DNA of 64,000 bases from Diadema setosum (Eukaryota; Echinodermata; Echinoidea; Diadematoida; Diadematidae): the NCBI GenBank assembly GCA_033980235.1, contig CM067059.1, positions 17,804,100 through 17,868,099 on the forward strand. Reading direction: 5' to 3'. Shown one piece after another: positions 23,575 through 35,109 of the stretch; within the stretch, counting starts at the first letter, position 1, and every line of letters starts with the position of its first letter. Made by a program: the position numbers and the translations under genes. Under the pieces are notes generated by a model. That model was not told the DNA's origin. It saw nothing but the letters and a program-made list of their open reading frames with translations, and searched no databases.

Positions 23575-24696
23575 ATGGCTAATCCAACATTTGTTTTCAA
23601 CTCTGTGAACGATGATGAATTTTATGATACAGTTGGGCGCTCTATTACGTCTGCGCAGGAAAACAAAACTTCCACCTTATATGAAGCATACATATCGAAC
23701 AAACTTAATGCCTCGGCACAAGAATTTGAATCTAATTTTGATCCCCAAGATCCTGTGCAAAGTTCATCATGTGTTTATCTGACTGTAAAGCAGTATAAAC
23801 AATATGTTATGAATAGTGATGATGATAATCTTTTGTTAGCTCATTTGAATATATGAAGCATAAGTAGAAATTTTGATAAGTTGTGATTATTTTTAGAAAA
23901 CTCTGGTAATAACTGTTCCGTTATAGGTCTGACCGAAACATGGTTGACTCCCAATATAAGTCATTTATTTTCTATATCCGGCTTTGATTTCCTGTACAGA
24001 AATAGAAAAGAAAGAATGGGTGGTGGTGTGGGTTTATACATCCCCAACAAATTTGAATATTCTATCCACGAAGAACTGAATGTCATGACTGATGTAGTTG
24101 AATCTCTTTTTGTTGAAATGGTAAACCCGAATGGGAAAAACATATTGATTGGAGTTGTTTACAGACCCCCTGGATCGAATCCGAATGATTTTTTGTTGTA
24201 TATACAAAATTTAATGCAGAACTCTATTTTTACAAATAAACATGTATATTTAATGGGTGATTTTAACATTGATCTTATGAAATGTAACTCCCAACATATT
24301 TCGCAAGAATTTGTAGAAACCTTAATGTCTGTTTCTTTATTACCGTTAATTTCTAAGCCGACCCGTGTTACTGACCGATCTGCCACTTTGATTGATAATA
24401 TTTTTTGTAATATTCTCCGAATTCCCGAGTCTGGTATTGTTTTATCTGACATCTCTGATCATTATCCTATATTTACACAAGTGCCAATTAAGCCATCTCC
24501 TAGGCAAAATGATTATCAGAGACGTCGTAAGATTACGACCAATAATCTTATTAATTTGCAAAATAGTTTAAAAGATATTGATTGTTTTTTTGTATACAAC
24601 AATGCCGATCTTGATTTGTGTTATGATTATTTTATGAAAACCATCACTTCTAAAATTGATGAACATATTCCGTTTTGTACAAGGAAAAGTAGTTAA
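23575..24696 (+). pseudogene. LINE ORF2 N-terminus and APE endonuclease
   Basis: The frame starts MANPTFVFNSVNDDEFYDTV and reads to 'LLLAHLNI', where the codon expected to be Arg is TGA (23856-23858), consistent with CpG decay. A second TGA (23883-23885) follows after 'SISRNFDKL'. The other side keeps 'VIGLTETWLTP', 'RMGGGVGLYIP', 'VVYRPPGSNPNDF', 'LMGDFNIDLMK' and 'SDISDHYPIF', which are the full set of endonuclease motifs including catalytic E, D/N and H. The enzyme nicks target DNA to prime reverse transcription. Apart from the two stops the domain is well preserved. Confidence 0.85.
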
Positions 24697-24762
24697 AAAA
24701 GAACTCCAAGACTCCCGTGAATAACCCAATCACTTTTAAGGTCGATTAATAGAAAAAATAAT

Positions 24763-26124
24763 TTGTTTTATAAATACAGGAGTAACCCCACGGATAAAAA
24801 TAGACAAAAATATATGACTTATAAAAACATGCTTACTAATTTATTGCGCTTACAAAAGAAAAAATTTTATGTCAACCAGATAATGAAATATAAAAATGTT
24901 ATTAAGAATACTTGGAAATCAATAAAAGATGTTATGAATACATCTAATGATGTATCTAGTATTTCAGAAGTACGATGGGGTAATACCTCAAGCAATGTAC
25001 CTGCTGGCATGGCCGAAATTTTTAATGATTTTTTTTTTTGCATCGATTGGGAAAAATTTATCACAAAGTATCCCTTCATCTAATAAAGTGTTTTATGATT
25101 TTTTAGATATACCTAATCCTAAAACTATATTTTTGGACCCTACGTATAATGAAGAAGTTATTGATATTATTTATAATTTGAAAGAAGGGAAAAGATCATA
25201 TTGTGATGGAATCGATAATTATTTGTTGAAAAAATATAATTCTTCAAATAGTAGATCCTTTAGTATATATTATTAATTTATCACTTATTACTGGGCTTGT
25301 ACCAAATCAGATGAAGACTGCCAAAGTTATACCTATATATAAGAAAGGGGAGAAGAATGATGTCAATAATTACAGACCAATATCGTTATTAACTTCAATT
25401 TCTAAAATTTTGGAAAGAATAGTATATATTCGAACTGTAAAATTTTTTGATATGAGTAATATATTTACGAATTTTCAATTTGGATTCAGAGAAAATCACA
25501 ACACCACCCATGCTTTACTTACCTTTGTGGAAAAGATTACACATGCACTTGATACATTTTCGCATACAATAGGCATCTTCCTGGACTTTTCCAAGGCTTT
25601 TGATACGATTAATCACGGTATACTTCTCTCTAAGTTATCCCATTATGGTATTCGCGGAAAAGCCTTGCAATGGTTTACGAGTTATTTATCTGACAGATTT
25701 CAATATGGTATTGTACATGTGAACAGTTTTGATTCTTCTATGAAGAAAATAGAATGTGGTGTTCCGCAAGGAAGTTTGTTAGGCCCACTGTTATTTATAG
25801 TTTACATTCATGATTTTTATAGATCTTCAGATAAACTCTCTTTCATATTATTCGTGGATGATTCCAATCTTTTTTATTCCCACCCTGACCCTAATACTTT
25901 AATTATTAACAGTGAATTATGAATTGAAGAATGTCTCACAATGGATATATGCAAATAAATTGTCACTGAATATTGAGAAGACAAAGTATATGTTTTTCAG
26001 TAATTCTTTAGATAGATTACCAGGTAATGTTATATTTGACACTACTCCCCTAGAAGAGGATTCGTCTATTAAATTCTTAGGTGTTTGTGTTGATAATAAG
26101 TTATCATGGAAGTGTCACATAAAC
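24763..26124 (+). pseudogene. LINE linker and reverse transcriptase
   Basis: After a broken junction near 24700, frame 24763-25083 gives the linker ('YKNMLTNLLRLQKKKFY', 'NTWKSIKDVMNT'). Frame 24947-25276 overlaps it after a frameshift in a T-run near 25030. Frame 25311-25922 contains 'AKVIPIYKKGEKNDVNNYRP', 'GFRENHNTTHALL', 'FLDFSKAFDTINHGILLSKL' (motif A), 'GVPQGSLLGPLLFIVYIHDF' (motif B) and 'FVDDSNLF' (motif C, usually FADD; both Asp are kept). A further frameshift at about 25915 leads to 'LSLNIEKTKYMFFS' and 'IKFLGVCVDNKLSWKCHIN', where the later insertion cuts the gene. Confidence 0.85.
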
Positions 26125-29100
26125 CAGGGCTGCACACTAACCCATTTTTTCTGCCGGTCCAACCTGTCTCTGTCGGACCGGTAAATGTCCCGCTTTACCA
26201 TTTTTTACCGGTCCGAACAGAAAATTTACCGGTAAACAACGACAACCTGAAAAAACATTAAATGACTTGCAAACTCATTTTCTTGTTTTTTTTTTATGGA
26301 CGTCCTCCCCCCCCCCCCCCCCCCACTCATGTACATTCTACAGATTAATATTTTTTTGGAAAACTTGCATTACATATTGCACAAGACATTAAAAAAAAAA
26401 TAGGAAAAAATAGAATGTTTGTTTGTGAATTACAGTGTAAAATGATAATGAACAAATTCAGATTGTGTCAAATGCGTTTGTGACTTTTTCTAAACATCGG
26501 CGCACGAATTTGCTGCGTAACCTGCTCTTGGTGGTCAGTTGGATTGCGACGATTTAATGAATTATTTTAGCTGTGATATTTTCTGATGCACGCGCTACAA
26601 AGGGTTCTTTATTTTTCTCCCGATGATCTATTCACATTTGTGCAGCGTTCTTAAAAAGATGCACCACATGGCCGAATTCATGATACGTTTTGCGCCTATT
26701 TCTACCCCAAATACTAGCGGGTTTGTGACAATTTCATAAATTACTTCGGCTGTAATATTTTCTGATGCACGCGCCAAAAGGGGTTGAAAATGCGTCCTTT
26801 ATTTTTTCCCGATAAACTCTTCGAATTTTGTAAGTGCGTTCTTAAAAAGATGCACCACATGGCCGAATTCATGATACGTTTTGCGCCTATTTTTACCCCA
26901 AATATCAGCGGGATTGTGACGATTTCATGAATTACTTCGGCTGTAATCTTTTATGATGCACGCGCCAAAAGGGGTTGAAAATGTGTCCTTTATTTTTTCC
27001 CGATAAACTCTTCGAATTTCATAAGCATTGATAAGTGCGTTCTTAAAAGATGTTTCACACGGCCGAACTCATGATACCTTTTGCGCCTATTTCTACCTCA
27101 AATATCAGCGGCATTGTGGCGATTTCATGAATTACTTCGGATGTAACTTTTTGTGATGCTCGCACCGGCTAGAATGGTTGATAATGCGTCCTTTATTTTT
27201 CTCCCCATAATCTCTTCGCATTCCATACATGCGTTCTTTAAAGGTATACGACACGGCCGAACTCACGATCCTTTTTGCGCCTATTTCTACCTCAAATATC
27301 AGCGGGATTGCGATGATTTCATGAATTACTTCGGCTGTAATCTTTTATGATACACGCGCCAAAAGAGGTTGAAAATGTGTCCTTTATTTTTCCCCGATAA
27401 ACTTTTCGCATTTCGTAAATACGTTCTTAAAAGATATACGACACGGCCAAAAATCATGATTTTTTTTGCGCCTATTGTTTCCTCAAACTTCAACGGGATT
27501 GCGCTGATTTCATGAATTATCATTCGGCTGTAATCTTTATGATGCACGGGCCAAAAGGGGTTGAAAATGTGTTCTGTATTTTTCTCCCAATAATCTCTTT
27601 GCATTTGGTACATGCGAATACGACACGGCCGAACTCACAATCCTTTTAGCGCCTATTTCTACATCAAAAATCAGCCGAATTGTGGCGATTTCATGAATTA
27701 CTTCGGATGTAATCTTTTGTGATGCACGCACCATCTATACTGGTTGAAAATGCGTTCTTTATTTTTCTCCCCATAATCTCTTCGCATTCCGTACATGCGT
27801 TCTTTAAAGGTATACGACACGGCTGAATTCACGATCCTTTTGGCGCCTATTTCTACCTCAATATCAGCGGGATTGCGATGATTTCATGTATGACTTCGGA
27901 TGTAATCTTTTATGATACATGCGCCAAAAGGGGTTGAAAATGTGTCCTTTATTTTTCCCCTGATTAACTCTTCGCATTTCGTAAATGCGTTCTTAAAAGA
28001 TACACGAAACGGCCAAAAATCATGATTCTTTTGCGCCTATCGTTTCCTCAAACTTCAACGGGATTGCGATGATTTTATGAATTATTATTCGGCTGTAATC
28101 TTTATGATGCACGGGGCAAACGGGGTTGAAAATGTGCCCTGTATTTTTCACCCAATAATCATTTCGCATTGCGTACATGCCTATCTACGTCACAGCCGAA
28201 TTCATGATCCTTTTAGCGCCTATTTCTACATCAAATATCAGCGGGATTGCGATATGTCATTAATTATTTCGTCTGTAATCTTTTGTTTGGTTGAAAATGC
28301 GTTCTTTATTTTTCTCCCGATAATTTCTTCGCATCTGTGCATGCGTTTTCAAAATTATACACTGCATGCAGGGCCGAATTTGAGATTTTTTTGCGCCTAT
28401 TATTGTTATCTCAAATTCCAAAATGCGAATTTTCATGAATTACTATTCGGCTGTAATCTATAATGATGCAAACGCCAAAAGGGGTGAAAATGTGTCCTTT
28501 ATTTTTCTCCCGCTAATCTTTTCCCATTACGTACGTGCGTTCTTAAAAGGTATACATGTACGTCACGGCCGAATTCACGATCCTTTTTGCGCCTATTTCT
28601 ACCCCGAATATCAGCGGGATTGTGGCGATTTCATGAATTACTTCAGATGTAATCTTTTGTAATGCACGCACCAGAAGGGTAAAAATGTGTTTTTTATTTT
28701 TCTCCCGATAATCTTGTCGCATTTGTGCATGCGTGTTTGATAACCAACACGGCATGCAGGACTGAATTCAAGATCCTTTTTGCGCCTGTTATTTCCTCAA
28801 ATTTCAACGGGATTGCGTTGATTTCATGAATTGTTATTCGGCTGTAATCTTTTATGATGTACTCACCAAATGTGTCCTTTATTTTTTTTTTTTTCTCCTC
28901 TATAATCTCTTCGCATAAGCTTTTGAAAGATACGACGCGGCCGGTCGAATTCATGATCCTTTTTGGGACGATTTCTACCTCAAATATGTAAGCGGGACTG
29001 CGATGATTTTATGATTTTTTTTCTCCCTAGTATTTTCTCTTCACATTTTGTGCATGTGTTCGTAAAAAGTACACGGAAGGGCCGATTTCGTGATCCTTTT

Positions 29101-29772
29101 TGCGCCTATCTTCATTATGAGACCATTCTGAACGAATGAAAATATTCATCTGTGAAATGACTGTGTAAAATGAAAATAAACGCAATTAGATCCATTTACT
29201 GTATCGTTGAATATCGAATGTCTTTTTACTTTTTCTAAAAATCAACACAAGTAAATTAGTTCTAACATAACTGCCACGCTGCTGCGAAGCCGGGATCGGA
29301 TTGATCTTGCGTTAAAAAATCAGAGCAAAATGACTCAGAAATGCGTGCGCTTCTATCAATGCTTCTTGTCTGGCATGACCGCCGATCGCAAGCAAACGAA
29401 AAGCAGTTACACACTGTTCTATACATGCTTTGCATGTATTGCATTACATGGCATTGCGTGAACAGCGCCAAATGCGCAAGCGAGCGCGAATAAATGGTCG
29501 ACTGCTAGTGCTCAAAACTAATATGTTAACTGTACAAGTTGTACCGGTAGACATAAACGAAAACTTGTGTAAAACTTGTTGAACAGTGCGATATCTTGCC
29601 TTCTGTTTCTTCCTGATCGGGGCTGCTCTTTTTCTTTCTACTGACCCCACCAATGCTTTTTTCTTACTGGTCATGTCGGACCGGTTACTTGTGGATTTCC
29701 TGAAAAGTTACCGGTCCGACAATGACATTTACCGGTCTTTGACCGTCGGACCGGCGCCAGTGTGCAGCCCTG
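26125..29772. mobile_element. hAT-like DNA element with satellite core, inserted in the LINE
   Basis: The 3,648-bp element has perfect 14-bp inverted ends (cagggctgcacact / agtgtgcagccctg) and is flanked by CATAAAC on both sides (26118-26124 and 29773-29779). CAGGG ends are typical of hAT elements, but hAT usually duplicates 8 bp and here I count 7. Subterminal regions at both ends are rich in 'accggt' and 'ggtccgac' words, plausible transposase-binding sites. Removing the element with one CATAAAC joins HIN to NICNVIA in frame and restores the LINE. There is no transposase frame; the middle is a tandem array of ~190-bp units. Confidence 0.85.
26490..29120. repeat. Tandem satellite of ~190-bp units inside the hAT-like element
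   Basis: The landmark 'tttgcgcctatttctac' recurs with variation near 26691, 26882, 27082, 27275, 27467, 27648, 27841, 28032, 28214, 28392, 28588, 28781 and 29101, giving steps mostly of 178-200 bases (one degenerate unit near 28963). Each unit contains 'gatttcatgaattactt', 'cggctgtaatctttt', 'gcgttctt' and 'acggccgaattca'. There are about 14 units and they have diverged. The repeated open frames on the minus strand are a by-product of this periodicity, not genes. Confidence 0.85.
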
Positions 29773-29779
29773 CATAAAC

Positions 29780-30295
29780 AATATTTGTAATGTAATTGCA
29801 CGTAACATAGGCATAACGAATAGATTGAAATATTATCTTCCTTCTTTGGCTTTGATTACGCTTTATTCAAGTTTGGTTTTGCCGTACTTGAATTACGAAA
29901 TTCTTGCTTGGGGGAATACATATTCGACATTGCTAGATAAACTTTTTCTTCTGCAAAAGATGGCACTCAGAATTGTTTTTAACCTTCATATCCGAGCACA
30001 TACTGACAAGCTGTTTCTTGAACACAAAATTCTGAAAATAAAAGAGTTGTATTTGTTTCAACTTGGTCAATTTATGTTTAATTACAACTGCAACCATCTA
30101 CCCAAAATATTTTATTCTTTATTTCACTGTAACAGCCACGTACATAATTATCCCATGAGACTACTTCATCTTCCCTTAGTGAGAACTGTACACAGATTTT
30201 GGAATAGCTTAGATAATGATCTAAAAGAATCTGTGAAGTTAATTACATTTAAGTATAAACTCAAAAAATATTTGTTTTCTAAATATACCAGTTAA
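29780..30295 (+). pseudogene. LINE ORF2 C-terminal region
   Basis: This frame continues the LINE after the insertion: 'NICNVIARNIGITNRLKYYL', 'LVLPYLNYEILAWGNTY', 'KLFLLQKMALRIVFN' and 'HRFWNSLDNDLKES', ending KKYLFSKYTS with TAA at 30293-30295. The motif order (..L..LY.sli.PYl.Y....WG.t....l..l..lQKkaiRii) is the conserved tail of this class of ORF2. This piece has no internal stop, so the damage to the LINE lies upstream. Confidence 0.85.
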
Positions 30296-31058
30296 TTCTG
30301 TTCAATGAAAAACCTGTCATGTTTCACTTTTCCTTGAGATTTTGTAGTGTGTCCACAGACCTTTTCCATCCCTCTCCTTTTCCCTCTCCTTTTCCTTCTC
30401 TATTCTTCCCTGCTCCTTTTTCCTCGTTCTTCGTTGTCCAGTATCTGTCTGAGTGCATTTCCTCAAGTTCTGTTATTTCTGTGTTTTGTGTTATTGTTGT
30501 TGTTGTCGTCATTGTGTTTTTTTTGTGGCCGATTGCATATCTTCCTTTCCGTTCAATTTTCCTGGCATACCTGGCCTCATAGTGTCTGTGCCACAAATGT
30601 GATATGTTACATAGTCTATACGTTTGCATTCTAAAATCCTAGTAAGTATTGTTCATAGTATCAGCATCATATATCAATGAGTAAAATGTACAATAGTATA
30701 TAGAAGAATTTAAAATGAATGTTTTATTGGTATAACAAATTGGTGCTGTTGTTGTTTTGTTCCAGTGTTCCACATCTTACAAGCTTGGCTTTTTTATTGG
30801 AACACTGTTTTCCATCATTGTGATTATTTACTATTTTTGTTGCCATGGCAAGTGCATTGTTTCTTTTTTACGATGTGTATATTCTTTATATTGTTTTTTT
30901 TTAATCCTTTATCAGACGAGTGTAAGAGAAATGAAAAAAAAATTGTATCACTTTGGATTATGTCAACTTTTTCTTTTCTTTTCTTTTTGATGATGGAAAT
31001 AAATAAACTATTGAATTGAATTGAAATTGAAGGACGTTCCTCGGTTAAAGTGAAGTCC

Positions 31059-32150
31059 ATGTCATTTTCTTCAAACTTTCCATACTGTAACTTTGACCCA
31101 TTCGAAGCCCAAATATGTAAATAAAACCGTAGGTTCATGTGCTTGTTTTTCTTCTACGGGACTTTGAAGAATATGACTAATCTGCCGTCCTGTACCAAAA
31201 TGATAGCGTTACAGGATCAAGACCATGATTGGCAACAAAATCTGCAATGACAAACTTAGATCCCCATAACTCTTTCAAAATCCACGTTATTTTCTCCAAA
31301 TTAGCAAGAATTGCAGAAAAAGGTACCCAAAACGAGGAAAAGGTTTCAAAGTTAGGGTTTACACTCTCATTCTTGAGCAAACAGCGCTCTCACGCGGCAG
31401 AAAACACCGAAATCTCTTAAATCCTTCTTATTGACGTTTTCTTTTAGGAGTGAGAGAAAGGACAAGGTTCATGAAACTTTACGTTGTATATTCAAAACCC
31501 ATGTCATTTTTACGAAACTTGACCAAATTGTAGAAGAAGACTTACTAATTCCAGAAAAGCAATAAAAAAGTGGGGGTTCATGTCCTCGTTTTTGTGCTAG
31601 CTAGCAGCATCCCCATGCAGCATATATCATTGTAAGTCCCCAAAATCTGGTCAGGAACCTATGCAGGGATGCCCTGACAAGGTGGGTTCATAAAACTTAT
31701 GCTGTATATTCAAAATCCATGTCATTTTCACAAAACTTGACCAAATTGTAGACGAAGGCTTACTAATTCCAGAAAAACAATAAAAAGTGGGGGTTCATAT
31801 GCTAGTTTTTGTGCTGACAGCACCCCCATATAATAGAAATCAGCCCAGGACCCCAAAATCTGGTTATAAACCTATCTTGGGTGCCCTGATTAGGTGGGGT
31901 TCATGAATGTCATGCTGTACATTCAAAACCCATGTCATTTTTACGAAACTTTGTCAAATTATAGAAGAAGTGTTACTTAATGCAGAACAATTGTAAAAAT
32001 GGGGGGTTCATGTGCTTGTTTTAGTGCTAACAGTGCCTCCTTGCGACAGAAATCATCGTAAGACCCCCAAAGCTGGCCAGGAACCAATGCAGGGATATAC
32101 CCTGCTATAATGCATGAATCTCATGCGGTTCACTCAAAACCCCACTTTCT
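31059..32150. repeat. ~218-bp tandem repeat array next to the LINE 3' end
   Basis: The landmark 'ccatgtcatttttacgaaac' and its variants recur near 31059, 31283, 31501, 31719, 31932 and 32143, with steps of 224, 218, 218, 213 and about 211. Units also share 'gtgggggttcatgtgct', 'ccccaaaatctgg' and 'ttactaattccag'. The array starts only about 30 bases after the LINE tail. No open frame is conserved across units. It may be a local satellite or the core of a further element whose ends I cannot define. Confidence 0.8.
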
Positions 32151-32159
32151 TTTCTTTCT

Positions 32160-32571
32160 TTTTTTTAAACAGATAAAAAATGTGTCACAATTGCAGTGAT
32201 ATGGTGAAAAAATATTCAGAAAGGAAGGTCCTTGTGCATTTTGTTATTATTTCCCTTACACAGCCATAATGATATTATGTGGACACAAGCGTGGAAAACT
32301 CCACATTGACATGTTTGTTTTAGTTTGTTTGTTTGTGTTACCAACTTGCTGGAACCATGTGCAGAAAGTGATAATGAAGGAAGAAGAATAAATATAAGGA
32401 AATGGGAGTTTTAGCATTAGTCTGACGGTCCTCCTAAGGAAAAACAAATCTTAATATAATGACGTTGATTGTAGATTGCATGTGTTGGTTGTTGCAGTGG
32501 TTGGTAAAGTGCGTGTTGTAAACTATGGAGATGTACCTTGAGTACCCCTCCCCCCCCCAAAAAAAAAATAA

Positions 32572-32604
<33 letters not shown>

Positions 32605-33940
32605 TCTTTGACTCTCCTTTTGTTACACCAGATTTGGTAATCAAAAATTAATATCTGAATGGTGAAAGTGATAAAAACTTGTGTGATAATACTTTTGTAA
32701 CCTTGTATTTTGTAACCAAAAATTTAAAAAAAAATTATTAGTAATGACAAGTTTAGATCTAATTTTGATTTTAACAGAGATACTCTGATTGTTAAGTTGT
32801 TAGACCTAAAGATGAAATGTGTGTCATATATGTTACTATTGTTTTGTTGTTGTTGTTTTTAACACCTACATAGTCTAGTAGACTAGTAGTCCCCGACTAG
32901 GGCCTAAAGGCCCTAGGTACCCTAGCACTCCACTTGACCATGTTGATAAACAGATAATGAACTGCATGTCACAAAACAGATCTGTGCATTGAAAAAGGAA
33001 ACAGCTCAGTTCCACTTCCAAGTTTTCCGATTCCGTCGATCAGTGTTGTGCTACCATGACCATGTATATGCGGCTCGGATCGCTGAACTTTGCGTACTAC
33101 GTACAGATTGTAACGCGTACAGTCAGCACGCAAGCCGAGCGAGGCCGCCCAGCGCGGCCGCGGTGGGGAACTGTCGGGTATCCATACATACCACACTCTA
33201 GCTCGATCTACTAGCAGCTGCTCAGCTCAGCTAGCTCAGCTCATCTCTCGTGCATACGCTCTTTGTTACGTCACTGCCAACCTGAGCAGCTAGGATGCGC
33301 ACAAACTCAACTGAGGAATGTCCTTAAACAGTGTGGTTTTGATATTCGTTTTTCCCTATTTATCTAGGCCTACTGAATGAAATTGTATTCAATGAAAAGA
33401 TATGGGAATAATGAATATGCAATTAAATAGGAATAGGAAATATAATAGTAAAGACAGAGGCAAGCAAAGATATTTTAAAACTTTCTAGTCTCGGAGTGAT
33501 ATGAGATTTTTTTCATCTTCGTTTCTCCTTTCTGTTTGATTTCCTATTTTCTACCTGTTATTTTTCTTTGGTTTCACAACTGAGGTTGATAGCTCTTGTA
33601 TATTTCTTACGTTCAAGTGTTATCTTTATGACGAATCAAACCCTATTTTGAGAAGAAGGTTTTATTGTTTCATTAATTTGCATACAGGCTTTCATGTATC
33701 TATGTTTTCACAGAAATGCTGGGCATGTGAACCTTGCTGTGATAGTCATGAAGGTATGAATCAGAAGCATCGTAGACCTTGTTACCCTCTCAGATGCAAA
33801 GCATAAGCATTGCCACACTGTACTATATCCAAGGGGCAGTCACATTTTTACACTGTATATACCTAAGTACACTGTAGCTCTTGAGAAATTTCTGGCAGAG
33901 ACCTGCGAGCCACTGCCAGTACATCTACAGGACACCGACA
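32160..33940. other. Unassigned intron DNA with microsatellites
   Basis: A C-run, an A-run and (AAT)n lie at about 32546-32602. A GC-rich patch at 33060-33190 contains 'gcggccgcgg' and many CpG; it could be an old promoter fragment, but no exon or splice site is evident. 'agctcagct' words repeat at 33215-33245. Confidence 0.4.
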
Positions 33941-33946
33941 TATTAT

Positions 33947-34112
33947 ACAAATAGTGAATGGTCACGAGTGCGATGGTACAAGATTTCGCACGAGGTGAAA
34001 GATAGAGGCGCTCTATTCAACAAGGCAAAGCCGAGTTAAATAGTGCACCTCATCTTTCACCGAGTGCGAAATCATGTTCCATTGCACGAGTAAAGACCAT
34101 ACACTATTTGTT
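33947..34112. repeat. Imperfect inverted repeat (hairpin)
   Basis: atagtgaatggtcacgagtg and agatttcgcacgaggtgaaa on the left pair imperfectly with tttcaccgagtgcgaaatca and gagtaaagaccatacactat on the right, forming arms of about 55 bases around a loop of about 40. It has no coding content. It may be a MITE end or a small foldback element. Confidence 0.55.
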
Positions 34113-34530
34113 TTATACAACACCTCGAACGTCAACCGATGTGGTCCACACACATTCTAAAAATAGCACAGAAATGGCCACCATTTTCTGTGAAAGACGA
34201 ATGAGTAGCTGCACAGTCACAGTCACCGTGTACGTACATACTCAAGCCGATTTGAAGTTGTTTACAAAAATGAGTGACAAAAGTACGCGCTTGTAATTGT
34301 TGAGTGCGCGCGGCAACTGTTTGTTTATTGTGACATCAGAGCCGTGCGATGGAGCAAGAAGTTTGAGTCAATTGTGAGTTTAACACAGGAGTCAATGGAA
34401 ATGGGTGACGTCAGCCATGCGCTATCCATTTTTGCTCAAACAAAATTGCATGGCAGACAGCCACAGCGTGTGATGGAACTTTTAACTAAATGTCACGTGA
34501 TGGGCAATCAACCCATCGGATACCTGCAAT

Positions 34531-34771
34531 CTACTGTATACGCCAAATATTTCGCAAGGTTTTTATTTTCGTGAATTTCACGAGTGAGGTGCTATTCGCA
34601 AAAAGACACACAAAAATATTGACTCTGATCCCGATGTGAATGTGACGCACACGTGTGTACTTCTCCGTTCAGTATAGGACTCCACGATCGCAAATTTAAC
34701 CACCTGCGAAATTGTCGGGAATTCCCAATTTGCAAAAATTTAGACTCGCGAAATATATGGCGTATACAGTA
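34531..34771. mobile_element. Small MITE with TACTGTATACGCC ends
   Basis: ctactgtatacgccaaatat on the left and atatggcgtatacagtac on the right are inverted, with further 'tttcgc' and 'gcgaaat' words inside. The length is about 240 bp. Similar AT-rich, TTCGCG-rich short elements are common in marine invertebrate genomes. There is no protein. The mobility class is not assigned. Confidence 0.6.
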
Positions 34772-34868
34772 CTTCATTTCGCTTTACTTACCTGTGATCC
34801 ATATAATAATTGCTATTCTAATGCCAATTCGAATTGCCCCTGGTAGCTTAAAAGTTCTTTGAACCTCT

Positions 34869-34920
34869 GTTGCCCCGGCAACGCTAGGGAAACCCCTCAC
34901 ACACTCCCCTATAAAGGCCT
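34869..34920 (+). promoter_or_regulatory. Candidate promoter of the + strand DIRS element (X-box and TATA)
   Basis: gttgccccggcaac at 34869-34882 is a perfect palindrome matching the RFX X-box (GTNRCC N0-3 RGYAAC). tataaagg at 34910-34917 is a good TATA box, and the DIRS gag ATG follows at 35110. The spacing (TATA about 200 bases before the ATG) is plausible for a transposon 5' promoter. Whether it is used is inference. Confidence 0.45.
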
Positions 34921-35109
34921 GTGTGCACGCGGTCTCTCCCTCTTTCTTCTGCCGCACGTTAAGTGTCACATGCCCACTGAAGTAGCTCTCCAGATAGCTC
35001 GACAGATAAGATTTATACAGATAGATTCTTCTCCTATTGAATTTTTTTTCAGCTTCCTTCTTAGCAGAATATTGGTTTGTTAACCTGTTTGCTTCCCTTT
35101 TAGTGCAGC

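Larger units (their letters stand above)
23100..31029 (+). mobile_element. APE-type non-LTR retrotransposon, split by a 3.6-kb insertion
   Basis: A LINE lies in the same orientation as MTR. ORF2 starts near 23575 and proceeds through APE endonuclease (about 23860-24500), linker, reverse transcriptase (about 25311-26124), and, after the insertion at 26125-29772, the C-terminal region (29780-30295). The 3' end is aataaataaactattgaatt followed by short gaatt/aattgaa repeats ending near 31029, the microsatellite-like tail common in CR1/RTEX/Jockey-like clades. Stops and a few frameshifts disable it, but long frames remain, so it is relatively young. The 5' limit is uncertain, and I do not see an ORF1. 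Confidence 0.85.

Noticed and set aside
27326..28954. Series of similar minus-strand open frames (IHEI..IPL.FE...GAK) taken as a protein family
   Set aside because: They follow the 190-bp periodicity of the satellite, shift frame between units and end at random stops.
26490..29120. Repeated array considered as CRISPR
   Set aside because: Units are ~190 bases and similar throughout, with no short repeats separated by unique spacers, and the setting is animal DNA; it is a satellite inside a transposon.
33060..33200. GC-rich, CpG-rich patch as a promoter or exon
   Set aside because: No splice-bounded frame with recognisable similarity and no TATA/Inr arrangement I can defend; left as unassigned.
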